Source of the DNA: JBDGYW01 sp964518955
GTDB lineage: Bacteria; Gemmatimonadota; Gemmatimonadetes; Gemmatimonadales; GWC2-71-9
Length of the DNA: 64,000 bases
Reading direction: 5' to 3'
NCBI GenBank assembly: GCA_964518955.1
Contig: CAZFHS010000036.1
Coordinates: 1-64,000, forward strand
Numbering within the stretch: position 1 is the stretch's first letter; every line of letters starts with the position of its first letter. Below, one piece after another: positions 27,801 through 37,056 of this stretch. The notes beneath the pieces were generated by a model. That model saw only the letters and a list, made by a program, of their open reading frames with translations. It searched no databases and was not told the origin of the DNA. Position numbers and translations under genes: made by a program.

Positions 27801-30455
27801 GTGAATCTCAAACTCATCAAACGATATGTCGGCATCCCAATCATACTCGCCATCATTCTGATCATGCGGTTCGGGTGCGAGCGCGAGCAGCCTGTCACGT
27901 TTCAGAGCGGTTGGCACATGAGCCCCGACCGCCGCTGGGTCGGGCCGAACTTCTGGGCAAATCGCCTGCAGGATTGGGCCGTCATCAACAGGAGATTGGT
28001 GTGCCTCGAATCGCGTCCCATGCGTACGGTCCATCTGCTAACCAGGCGACTCGGCACTGCCGAAGGAGAATTCGAGACATCTCTTCAGTTCGGCAGGGTG
28101 AGGTTGCCCACGGAAGACTCCACCGTGAGCAGTGCAGGGATTCTGTTGGGCGCAGGTGCTGACCTGGATTATCGGGCCGCCTCTCTCATTCATCACAGTC
28201 ACGGACCGTCTGCGGGATTGTACGCAGGGGTAGACTCGCGAGGGTTCCTGTTCCTGAGTGACTTCGAACGAGAGGACGGGCTGATCGCATCCAGCACCGA
28301 AGCTCTGCCGTCAACTGAGAACGTCGCGTTGACCTTGGAGGCACGCCAAGACGGCGGCGGCTATGTCTTGGACATGGTCGCGTTCTTGCCCGGGGAATCA
28401 GGCGACACCATCTCTCTATCGGTACCCGACATTGGCAATTCCCGCCTGGTCGGAAACCTCGCTCTCGTATCCAGTTCAGCATCGCACAACGGCGCACGGT
28501 TCTGGTTCGCTTCCTGGCAAATGGACGGCAGCAAGCTAGAAGCACACAACTCCCGTATGGCGGGACCCGTCATTGGAAGTCAACACACTCTGAGTGAAGG
28601 CACGCTGAAGCTCACGGCGCAGTTCATGCCGCTGGGCGAGATGGACGGAAAGTTGACCGAGTTTCAGGTCGCGGATGGGAGTAGCTGGAATACCGTTGCC
28701 ACCGGCGAAGTCGCCGAGCCTGGCTTCACAGCCACATTCAGGGTCGAAGATTGGGACACTGCCGAGGATCGTCGGTTTCGAGTTGCATATCGGCGCGCGG
28801 TCGGAGGGGCGAGCCTGCAGCACTACCACTACGGAACGATCAGGAAGGACCCAGTCGACAAGGCAGAGATCGTGGTCGCTGCGTTCACGGGCAATCACAA
28901 CGTCGCCCGCGGCGTGGATCGCGGTCAGTTCCCCTGGGATTGGGGAGTTTGGTTCCCACACAACGACATAGTCACGCGCGTCGGTGCGCACCAGCCCGAT
29001 TTCCTATTCTTCAGCGGCGACCAGGTGTACGAGGGCGCGAGTCCCACAGCTGCGGACTTCGAACAGCCGTACGAGGACTACCTGTACAAGTGGTACCTCT
29101 GGTACTGGGCATTCGGAGAGCTGACCGCCGAGATACCCAGTGTATCCGTTCCCGACGATCATGACGTTTTCCATGGGAATATCTGGGGAGCAGGCGGCAG
29201 AGCGACGCCACCGGGCCTAACGGGCGCCGCGGCTCAGGACGAGGGAGGTTACAAACTGCCGGCCGAGTGGGTGAACATGGTTCAGCAAACCATGACCAGC
29301 CACCTGCCCGACCCCTACGACGCCACTCCTGTCGAGCAGGGAATTGGCGTGTACTACACCGACATCCTCTACGGCGGAGTGAGTTTTGCCGTGGTCGAGG
29401 ATCGCAAGTTCAAGTCTGCACCCGCAGGTCTGCTCCCCGCCGCGGACGTCTGGAACGGCTGGGCGAGGAACAGGAGATTCAACGCGACTTCCCAGGCCGA
29501 TGTGCGAGGCGCGCAACTGCTTGGCGAGAGGCAACTCGAGTTTTTGGATATTTGGGCCAACGATTGGAGCGGCGGCACCTGGATGAAAGTGCTGCTTTCT
29601 CAAACACTGTTCGCCAATGTCGCGTCGATTCCCGATTCCGCACTGAACGGCTCAGTGATTCCGTCGCTTCCGATTCTTCCGGCTGGGGAATACGTGGAGG
29701 GCGATCGCAAGGTGTCCGACATGGACTCGAACGGCTGGCCGCAAACAGGGCGCAATAGGGCTCTGCGAGCCATGCGCAAAGGGTTTGCGGTTCACCTCTC
29801 GGGCGACCAGCACCTCGGTAGCACGATTCAGTACGGTGTTGACGAATGGGGAGACGCGGGCCACGCGCTCTGCGTTCCCTCGATCGCGAACTTCTGGCCG
29901 CGTAGATGGTTCCCTCCGACGCCGGGTGAGAATCGCGATCCGAGCGCACCCCGTTATACGGGTGAGTTCGAAGACGGCTTCGGAAACAAGATCACTGTGC
30001 ATGCGGTTTCGAACCCGCACCAATACGGGCGAGAACCCGCGCAATTGCACGACCGGGCACCTGGGTACGGCATCGCACGGTTCGATCGGAACACCAGGGC
30101 TGTGAGCTTGGAAGCATGGCCACGCTGGGCAGATCCGACAGCAGGTGACACACCCTATGCCGGTTGGCCGGTGACCTTCCAGCAGCAAGACAATTACGGA
30201 CGGACGCCCGCAGGATACCTGCCTACGCTCGAAATCACGGGTATGGAAAACGCTGTGGTTCAGGTCGTCGACGAGAGTTCAGCTGAGATTGTCTACACAC
30301 TCCGCATAACTGGCAATAGCTTCACACCGGTGGCGTTTGGGGAAGGGCCGTATACGGTGAATGTTGGCAGCGGCGCGGCAGATGAGTGGAAGACGTATGC
30401 GGGAATGGTACCGACGGCGGAGGTTTCTGGGGAGACGGTGGCGGTGGAGTTTTAG
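27801..30455 (+). CDS. PhoD-like alkaline phosphatase family protein
   Basis: The 884-residue protein starts at a GTG with an AAGGA site 7 bases upstream. A signal anchor covers residues about 8-22 and a Cys follows (FGCERE) without a clear lipobox. The first 330 residues are beta-rich and include a laminin-G-like look (SLQFGRVRLP). The C-terminal half is the metallophosphatase: FFSGDQVYEGA near residue 405, VSVPDDHDVFHGN near 450, and GFAVHLSGDQHLG near residue 660. These DxH, GDQ and DDHD motifs bind metals in PhoD. It may release phosphate from esters or lipids. Its stop codon shares one base with the sigma factor start. Attachment of a phosphatase to a sigma/kinase pair is noteworthy. Confidence 0.85.
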   Translation: MNLKLIKRYVGIPIILAIILIMRFGCEREQPVTFQSGWHMSPDRRWVGPNFWANRLQDWAVINRRLVCLESRPMRTVHLLTRRLGTAEGEFETSLQFGRVRLPTEDSTVSSAGILLGAGADLDYRAASLIHHSHGPSAGLYAGVDSRGFLFLSDFEREDGLIASSTEALPSTENVALTLEARQDGGGYVLDMVAFLPGESGDTISLSVPDIGNSRLVGNLALVSSSASHNGARFWFASWQMDGSKLEAHNSRMAGPVIGSQHTLSEGTLKLTAQFMPLGEMDGKLTEFQVADGSSWNTVATGEVAEPGFTATFRVEDWDTAEDRRFRVAYRRAVGGASLQHYHYGTIRKDPVDKAEIVVAAFTGNHNVARGVDRGQFPWDWGVWFPHNDIVTRVGAHQPDFLFFSGDQVYEGASPTAADFEQPYEDYLYKWYLWYWAFGELTAEIPSVSVPDDHDVFHGNIWGAGGRATPPGLTGAAAQDEGGYKLPAEWVNMVQQTMTSHLPDPYDATPVEQGIGVYYTDILYGGVSFAVVEDRKFKSAPAGLLPAADVWNGWARNRRFNATSQADVRGAQLLGERQLEFLDIWANDWSGGTWMKVLLSQTLFANVASIPDSALNGSVIPSLPILPAGEYVEGDRKVSDMDSNGWPQTGRNRALRAMRKGFAVHLSGDQHLGSTIQYGVDEWGDAGHALCVPSIANFWPRRWFPPTPGENRDPSAPRYTGEFEDGFGNKITVHAVSNPHQYGREPAQLHDRAPGYGIARFDRNTRAVSLEAWPRWADPTAGDTPYAGWPVTFQQQDNYGRTPAGYLPTLEITGMENAVVQVVDESSAEIVYTLRITGNSFTPVAFGEGPYTVNVGSGAADEWKTYAGMVPTAEVSGETVAVEF

Positions 30456-31033
30456 TGAGCGGCCCAACAGACGTCACGGGAATGCTCCGCGAACTGACTC
30501 GCGGTGATCGTGACGCACTCGATCGCCTGATCCCCGTCGTCTATGACGAACTCCGGCGGATCGCCCACCGACAGTTACAAAGCGAGCGCAGCGGACATAC
30601 ACTGAATACGACGGCATTGGTGCACGAGGTGTACTTGAAGCTGGTGGACACAAAACGTGTCGAGTGGCAGGACCGTTCACACTTTTTCGCGATGGCCGCT
30701 CGGTTGATGCGCCGTGTGTTGATCGACTACGCACGCGCCAAGAAGCGTGAGAAGCGCGGGGGTGGTGCCGTCACTGTGCCGCTCGACGATGCGCTGGGGA
30801 TCGCGAGCACGCGCCCGGACGACCTGCTTGCTCTCGAAGATGCACTGACCAGGCTCGAAGCGAGGAACGAGTGCCAGTGCAGGGTGGTCGAGTGCCGGTG
30901 TTTCGTGGGTTTGTCGGTAGAGGAAACGGCCGAGGCATTGAGCACTTCCCCGGCAACCGTGAAACGGGACTGGGCCTTCTCTCGAGCCTGGCTCAACCGA
31001 GAGCTCACAGGCGCAGAATCCGACCCACCATGA
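30455..31033 (+). CDS. TIGR02999-like ECF sigma factor
   Basis: The 192-residue sigma factor begins at a GTG that shares its first G with the PhoD-like stop codon. Its sequence follows the 'sigma-70 X6' subgroup: LTRGDRDALDRLIPVVYDELRRIAHRQL, then LNTTALVHEVYLKLV, then HFFAMAARLMRRVLIDYARAKKREKRGG, and the domain-4 helix GLSVEETAEALSTSPATVKRDW. Four cysteines in ECQCRVVECRC (Cys140, 142, 147 and 149) sit at the start of domain 4, where relatives usually have at most one. This could make a redox or metal site. Its stop overlaps the kinase start (ATGA). Members of this group are often paired with Ser/Thr kinases rather than an anti-sigma factor. Confidence 0.93.
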   Translation: MSGPTDVTGMLRELTRGDRDALDRLIPVVYDELRRIAHRQLQSERSGHTLNTTALVHEVYLKLVDTKRVEWQDRSHFFAMAARLMRRVLIDYARAKKREKRGGGAVTVPLDDALGIASTRPDDLLALEDALTRLEARNECQCRVVECRCFVGLSVEETAEALSTSPATVKRDWAFSRAWLNRELTGAESDPP

Positions 31034-33846
31034 GCGACGAGCCCGGACCACCCACCGACGACTGGAGCCGACTCGAGGAGCTGTTCGCCAGGGCGTTGGA
31101 GCTGCAGCCAGACGAACGCGTGACTTGGGTCAATACGGCAGTCGACGATGTGGATCTTCGCTCCGAGTTGATATCGCTGCTCGAAGCTCACGAATCGTCA
31201 GGCCGGTTCGATGAAGTCAGGGAAGAGATCGGTGCGGTCAGCGCGGGCGGTTCAGAAGATGCGCCGTCAACTCCGATACCAGATCGTATTGGGCATTATC
31301 GAACCCTCGAATCCATCGGTCGCGGCGGCATGGGGACTGTGTACCTCGCCGAGCGTGCGGACGAACAATTCCAGCAGACTGTGGCACTCAAACTACTGCG
31401 CCGCGATCTCGAGACGGAGGACTTGCGTCAGCGTTTTCTCGCCGAAAGGCAGATTCTTGCCCGGATCAACCACTCCAACATCGCCCGGTTGCTGGACGGC
31501 GGGATTACTGATGAGGGCCAGCCCTATTTCGTGATGGAGTACGTGCAGGGCATGCCGATCAGCCAGTATTGCGACGATCATCGGCTCGACGTCGTTCAGA
31601 GACTGAGATTGTTCCTCGAAGTGTGCGACGCCGTGCAGCATGCTCACCGGAACCTGGTCGTACATCGCGACATCAAACCAGCGAACATACTCGTGAACGC
31701 CGATGGAGATGCAAAGCTCCTCGACTTCGGGATCGCCAAGGTACTCGACGCCGAAGCACTTCCGACGGACTCGGCGCAGACGCAGACGGGATACCGGCTG
31801 CTGACGCCCGACTACGCCTCACCGGAGCAGTTTCGGGGCGACGCGGTCACGACCGCGAGTGACGTTTATCAGCTTGGGTTGCTGCTCTACCAGCTACTCA
31901 CTGGGCATCTGCCTCGCCCTTCCGAATCAGGATCAGACCAACCTCCCGCGCCAGGTTCTGTGACGCGGGAGCTCGTGCGACCGTCAAACGCCATACATGG
32001 CACCGACACGGGGATCCGGGAAAGGGACCACACGTCACCCGACGCTGTCGCAATAGCTGCGGCCACAATCGCTGCGGCGCGATCGACGACGCCCGACCGT
32101 CTACGCCGCCATCTAAGTGGCGACCTCGACAACATCGTGTTGAAAGCGGTGCGAGAGGAAGCGGAACGTCGATATGCCTCAGTCGAGAGTTTTGCTGAGG
32201 ACCTCCGCCGTCATATTGCCGGCCGTCCGGTCACCGCCCGTCCGGAACGGATCGGGTACGTAGCCACCAAGTTCGTGCGGCGCCATCGGGTTGGCGTCGC
32301 CGCGTCGGCAGCGATCCTGATATTGCTCGTGGCGTCCCTGATCGGCATGACCACGACTGCGCGACGGGTTGCCAGAGAACGCGACAGGGCGCAACAAGTC
32401 TCATCGATACTGCTCGACATGTTTGAGAGCGCGAGCCCGGATGTCTCCCGTGGCGATACGATCACGGTCGTCCAGGTCCTCGATCGCGGAGCCGAGCGCG
32501 TGCGGACCTCGCTCGGTGATTCGCCCCAGTTGCAGGGCACCATGCTTGGCGTGATTTCCGACGTGTATGACGACCTGGGTCAGCGGTCGGAAGCCGCAAC
32601 GCTTGCCCGCGAGGCTTTGGACATACGTTTGTCATCGCTGGGACCGGAGCACCCCGAGACTATCGCTAATCTCAACCAGCTTGCCTCGTTGCTGTCGAGG
32701 AGAGGCCAGCTAGACTCTGCGCTGATGTACTCCGAACGTGCCGTCGAACTGGCAGGTCGGCATCAAGCAGGAACACTTCTGCATGGGTTTGCACTCAGGA
32801 CACACAGCTATTCGTGGCAGCAGAAGGGAAACATCGATCGTGCCCTCCCTCTGCTCGAGGAGAGTGTGACCATTCTCAGGAGACTCCCGGGCGACAGCGC
32901 CCAATTGCAGCTCGCAGCTGGTTTGGTGAACCTCGGGTGGATCCACGAAAATCGGGGACAGCTCGATTCCGCTGTGTCTAAGCTGCGAGAGTCCGTCGCG
33001 ATCCGCCGCGCTTTGATGGATCCGACCCACCCGACACTCGCATACAGCGTCGCCAATCTCGGGGAAGTGCTCAGGAAAACCGGCAACCTGGCCGAGGCGG
33101 AGCCGCTCGTGGTTGAGGCCTTCTCCATCCGGCGGCAGGTGTATCCCCAAGGACACCCGGAGATCGCCCTTTCCCAAAGCACCTACGCTCGGTTCCTTGT
33201 TCAGAAGGGAGATCTGGCAGGAGCCGAGGAAAACTACAATGAGGCCCTCGCGATCCTTCTTGGGGCTTACGGCCCTCAGCACGTCGGCGTGGCGCAGCTC
33301 CAGAATCGCCTCGGTTTGTTTTTCCTTTTTCAGCGCGGAGATGCCGCCGCCGCCGAACCTTTTCTCCGCGAGTCAGCGTCTATCTTCGCAGGGCTACGGG
33401 GCGCGTCGGATCCTTGGACTCTCATCATCGAGGGCAACCTGGCGACTGCGGTATTGGCACAGGACAGGAATGCCGAGGCAGCCACGATCCTCGGGAGGGT
33501 GATCCCTGCATTGGAGGCCGCGTACTCCGAGACCGCTGGGATACTGGTGCGGCCGCTCGTGGACTACGGAGTGGTGTTGACGCGAATGGGTCTGCTGGAC
33601 GAGGCGGAGACAGTGCTCCGCCGCGCGATTGCAATCGAGCAAGTAAGAGATCCACAGGGTGTGCAGAACGCCCGTGCCGAGGTGGCACTCGGCGTGTGCC
33701 TGCTCGAGCAAGGGAGCCTGAACGAGGCCGAGACCCTGCTGGTCGGCGCCCGCGAAACCCTGGAGGCGAGCGAGGGATCCGACCCGTACCTAAACATGGC
33801 GGTGAGCACCCTGGCAACTTTGCACGAACGCCGAGGGGGGCGGTAG
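31030..33846 (+). CDS. Membrane Ser/Thr protein kinase with C-terminal TPR repeats
   Basis: The 938-residue protein starts at ATG 31030, overlapping the sigma stop; upstream in-frame residues are sigma-gene sequence in another frame. The first 85 residues are a helical head (WSRLEELFARALELQPDERVTWV) common to this group. The kinase domain covers about residues 88-410, with GRGGMGTVYLAE, VALKLL, catalytic HRDIKPANIL near residue 212 and DFGIAKVL near 231. A transmembrane helix (VGVAASAAILILLVASLIG) is at about 420-440. The rest is at least ten TPR-like repeats (LASLLSRRGQLDSALMYSER and so on), probably extracytoplasmic. It may phosphorylate the coupled sigma factor. That is the known pattern for similar pairs, inferred here. 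Confidence 0.93.
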   Translation: MSDEPGPPTDDWSRLEELFARALELQPDERVTWVNTAVDDVDLRSELISLLEAHESSGRFDEVREEIGAVSAGGSEDAPSTPIPDRIGHYRTLESIGRGGMGTVYLAERADEQFQQTVALKLLRRDLETEDLRQRFLAERQILARINHSNIARLLDGGITDEGQPYFVMEYVQGMPISQYCDDHRLDVVQRLRLFLEVCDAVQHAHRNLVVHRDIKPANILVNADGDAKLLDFGIAKVLDAEALPTDSAQTQTGYRLLTPDYASPEQFRGDAVTTASDVYQLGLLLYQLLTGHLPRPSESGSDQPPAPGSVTRELVRPSNAIHGTDTGIRERDHTSPDAVAIAAATIAAARSTTPDRLRRHLSGDLDNIVLKAVREEAERRYASVESFAEDLRRHIAGRPVTARPERIGYVATKFVRRHRVGVAASAAILILLVASLIGMTTTARRVARERDRAQQVSSILLDMFESASPDVSRGDTITVVQVLDRGAERVRTSLGDSPQLQGTMLGVISDVYDDLGQRSEAATLAREALDIRLSSLGPEHPETIANLNQLASLLSRRGQLDSALMYSERAVELAGRHQAGTLLHGFALRTHSYSWQQKGNIDRALPLLEESVTILRRLPGDSAQLQLAAGLVNLGWIHENRGQLDSAVSKLRESVAIRRALMDPTHPTLAYSVANLGEVLRKTGNLAEAEPLVVEAFSIRRQVYPQGHPEIALSQSTYARFLVQKGDLAGAEENYNEALAILLGAYGPQHVGVAQLQNRLGLFFLFQRGDAAAAEPFLRESASIFAGLRGASDPWTLIIEGNLATAVLAQDRNAEAATILGRVIPALEAAYSETAGILVRPLVDYGVVLTRMGLLDEAETVLRRAIAIEQVRDPQGVQNARAEVALGVCLLEQGSLNEAETLLVGARETLEASEGSDPYLNMAVSTLATLHERRGGR

Positions 33847-34100
33847 GGGGAGGAGCGGTTGCGGTAGCGGGGTTGGTCGAGTTTCGGACTCGCGTATTCT
33901 CTGCTCAGTACCAGCGCCAGCCTATGGCATAGTACTGGGGAGGTGCACGTCGACGTACTGCGCCTGCAAGCTGCCGGTGTCCGGTAGGCGGATCTGTCCA
34001 TGCACGCGAAGAGCCCAGGCGACACTATCCTCGGCTCTCCCGGTGAAGCTTTCAACAGCACCCAGCTGGTCCCGCTCGTGCTAGGCTGACAATCCTACCC

Positions 34101-36869
34101 TCACCACTCCGGCACCAACTCAAACGTCGACACGAAAATATCCAAGGACCCGGTCCGCATGTCGGTGTAGGCAACCTGGTTGCCGTACAGGTTATTCAAA
34201 AACTGGTCGTGCGTGTCGGTGGTCACCCGGAAAGTTTCCCCTTTCGCAATCCAGTACAGATAGACTTCGTAGTGACCCTCCACGTCCGACTCGAAGGCGA
34301 CCAGATTCCCGTAGATGCTGGGTCTCCGGACAACAGCCCCATTCTCTATGACGAAGGTCGCGTCAGTGGCGACGTTTCGCCCTTGGATCGTCCAGCCATC
34401 GGGGCCCAAGGCCTGCCAGACGACCCAAGTACCGCTGGTTGAGGGGAGGCGTTCGTCGAGGCTGGCATCGTCGCTCACCGCTACAGGCATCGCCATCAGG
34501 AGGTCGTATGCGAAAATGTCGCGCTGACCGTTCCTAAACTCCTCCCACACCACGAAGCGTTCTCCAATCTCCACGTTCGCGGCCGGAGCGCTGCCGCCCA
34601 GCTCGATGGGATTTCCCGACGACCACCCCAGATCGAGATAGTGCACCCGAGTGGAACCGGTCTGACCTTGTGTCCAAACAACGGCATCGCCTTCTATTCG
34701 CACCTCACGTGGGGTGTCCACCGCGGAAATGAGTTCAGTGGTGTATCCGGTGTCGATTTCGTAGAGCATCAACCTACCGAGCAGCAACGAGGTGGATTCG
34801 TAGGCCGTGTACACAATGAGGTTGCCGCTGACATCGTTGAACTTGTCGTCGGTGCCACCACCGCTGATCGGCTCGGAACTCCCGTTTAACGTGCCGTCCG
34901 CGTTCAGGCGTTGGTAGTGGATGTTGCCTAACCCGTATTCTCCGTCGACAACTGTGTAGTCAGTAAACACCACGATCTCACCCTGGCGGTCTGCACCCAG
35001 CCTGGGGTTGGTCTCCGCGTCATCCGTAGCCGTCACCTGCTGTTCGACGGACACGAGGACAATTGGCACCGCCTCCCTCTTCCAACTCGGGGCCAGGTCG
35101 TACGCCGCATCCGTCACGATGGCCACCGGTGTCGACCCATCAGGCGTCGTCAACCAGATGTCGGACGGGCCGGATGGGAGGCTCGAATACCGCACGAATG
35201 CAATCTGGCTACCGTCGGGCGACCATGAGGGTGAAGCATCCAAGGTCCCGTCGCTGGTAGTGATCGACTGCGCAGCGGATCCGTCCGCTTCCATGATCCA
35301 GATCTCTCCCTCGACTCCCGGCTTGTATTTGGCGAATACGATCTGACTTCCGTCGGGGCTCCACTCCGGCCCGGCGTCACTGTATGCCTCATCGTACGTC
35401 AGCCGAGTCACTCCCGACCCGTCGCTGTTCATCACGTACACTTCCATGTTGCCGTCTCGCTTGCTCTGGAACGCTATCCGGCTTCCGTCAGGAGACCACG
35501 AGACCGCTCCGTCGTGTCCCGGGCTGTCTGCTGTCAAGTTCACCTGCCCCGTCCCGTCCATGTTCATCACCCAGATGTCGAACTCCTCTGGGACAGGGCC
35601 GTGCGGCCAGCGCACGAACGCGATTTTCGTTCCGTCGGGTGACAACCAGCCCCCATACTCGTCAGCGTCGGTGCGGTTGGTCAGGTTGACCGGCGAGCCA
35701 CCCACATCGTCCATCGCCCAGATGTCGTAGTCACCGGTTTCCATGCTCTGATAGACGATCTTGTCACCACGCCAGTCAGGGGCGCCATCGTCAACTTCGT
35801 TGCTGGTGAGCTGCGTGAGGTTCGTGCCGTCAAAAGAGAAGATCTCATGATCGCCGTCGCGGTTGCTCTGGAAGATCAGAGGCGTGCTGAACACGGGAAC
35901 TGGAACACTGGACTGGAGTGCCACCCCATAGACACTGAAGCTCGACACCGGGCCGGTCACGGTATGAGTTGCAGCGTCAACCGAGCTCCCCGGCACCTCG
36001 GTGCGCGCCTCGCCCGTCAGGTGAACGAGGACCAGATCGCTCTCGCCACTGCCCGCCAGCACGGAGTCCGGATGGTATTGGATCGTGAGGTCCACTGGAG
36101 TGGCGAACTCAGTTCCGTCGGGGCCGAAGTCATGAACGGATCCCGGCACGATATCGGGATCGTCAGGATACCCGACTGCCGGTTGCACCGTAATTCCGAT
36201 TTCACCCGTCAGGGCGTCCGCCGGAACGACGAGCGTCACGTCGCCGTCCAGTGCGGAAACGGTCCCTCCCTCTGAACCCACTACGTGCACCGCTCCGTAC
36301 TCGATCCGGAACTTGATCGGCAGCGTGCGTCCGTCTTTCAGCGCGATGTATTCACCGGTATCCACATTCTTCAATTCCTTGCCGCTGCTCACCGCGTCCA
36401 CGTCCGCGAAACCCAGCTCCGTGCCGGCCACGAGCACGCGGATGCGGTATGTTGTCTGGTCGTCGAGCGCGAACTCGTTTGTGTGCCAGTTGACGACATA
36501 GTGCTGGTCGGCCTCGACCAAGCGTACCGTTTCCGAGCCGGGTCCGGTGCTCATCGAATAGAGAACCGGGAATCCCGTGGGTTGGGTCGCGTCACACGCA
36601 TCGCCCAATACAGCGCAGATCTCAACGGTCGGCGAGCGACTGGCGTCGAATCCCTCGGCGTCGAACTCGTCATACGCACTTGGATCGGGCACCGTGGGCG
36701 GCAGGAAAAAGAAGTCGGGATTGCCTAGGTGTGCACCATCCCATATCTGGAACAGTGGGGCATCGATTGACGGCCCGGCCGATTGTTCCACGGCACAGCC
36801 GACAATCAGGACGGATAGCGCGCATGCGCTGATCAGCGCGGCCAGCGTGGATCGGTTGATGGCTTTCAT
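34101..36869 (-). CDS. Lipoprotein with TolB-like beta-propeller repeats
   Basis: The 922-residue protein has a lipobox ending LIVGC and begins translation after a strong GGAGG site. The N-terminal part (residues about 30-330) includes a ZU5-like segment (VHVVGSEGGTVSALDGDVTLVVPADAL) and fibronectin-like strands. From about residue 330 it holds PD40/TolB repeats of the form 'SWSPDGSRIAFQSKRDGNMEVYVMN', about six of them, then a second set of shorter propeller strands (LIVYTAYES, VVWTQGQTGSTRVHYLDLG) to the end. It is probably anchored at the outer membrane and binds partner proteins or polymers. It stands alone, with a 253-base gap on one side and a divergent PHP-type gene on the other. Confidence 0.82.
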   Translation of the reverse strand: MKAINRSTLAALISACALSVLIVGCAVEQSAGPSIDAPLFQIWDGAHLGNPDFFFLPPTVPDPSAYDEFDAEGFDASRSPTVEICAVLGDACDATQPTGFPVLYSMSTGPGSETVRLVEADQHYVVNWHTNEFALDDQTTYRIRVLVAGTELGFADVDAVSSGKELKNVDTGEYIALKDGRTLPIKFRIEYGAVHVVGSEGGTVSALDGDVTLVVPADALTGEIGITVQPAVGYPDDPDIVPGSVHDFGPDGTEFATPVDLTIQYHPDSVLAGSGESDLVLVHLTGEARTEVPGSSVDAATHTVTGPVSSFSVYGVALQSSVPVPVFSTPLIFQSNRDGDHEIFSFDGTNLTQLTSNEVDDGAPDWRGDKIVYQSMETGDYDIWAMDDVGGSPVNLTNRTDADEYGGWLSPDGTKIAFVRWPHGPVPEEFDIWVMNMDGTGQVNLTADSPGHDGAVSWSPDGSRIAFQSKRDGNMEVYVMNSDGSGVTRLTYDEAYSDAGPEWSPDGSQIVFAKYKPGVEGEIWIMEADGSAAQSITTSDGTLDASPSWSPDGSQIAFVRYSSLPSGPSDIWLTTPDGSTPVAIVTDAAYDLAPSWKREAVPIVLVSVEQQVTATDDAETNPRLGADRQGEIVVFTDYTVVDGEYGLGNIHYQRLNADGTLNGSSEPISGGGTDDKFNDVSGNLIVYTAYESTSLLLGRLMLYEIDTGYTTELISAVDTPREVRIEGDAVVWTQGQTGSTRVHYLDLGWSSGNPIELGGSAPAANVEIGERFVVWEEFRNGQRDIFAYDLLMAMPVAVSDDASLDERLPSTSGTWVVWQALGPDGWTIQGRNVATDATFVIENGAVVRRPSIYGNLVAFESDVEGHYEVYLYWIAKGETFRVTTDTHDQFLNNLYGNQVAYTDMRTGSLDIFVSTFELVPEW

Positions 36870-37056
36870 GGCAAACCTCCGTGTGTGTGACGACGGCTCT
36901 GCGAACGGACCGGTTCATTAGCAGCCCGCTTCTCCATTGCTCCTATCTGTTAAGGCGACGTTTGGTGCGCACAGGGATCATCGGATGGGAAATGCGTGGC
37001 GACCATTTCGAGGCAACGAACCCTGGCCCTCTTTAGACGCACGCATAAATTGGAGC

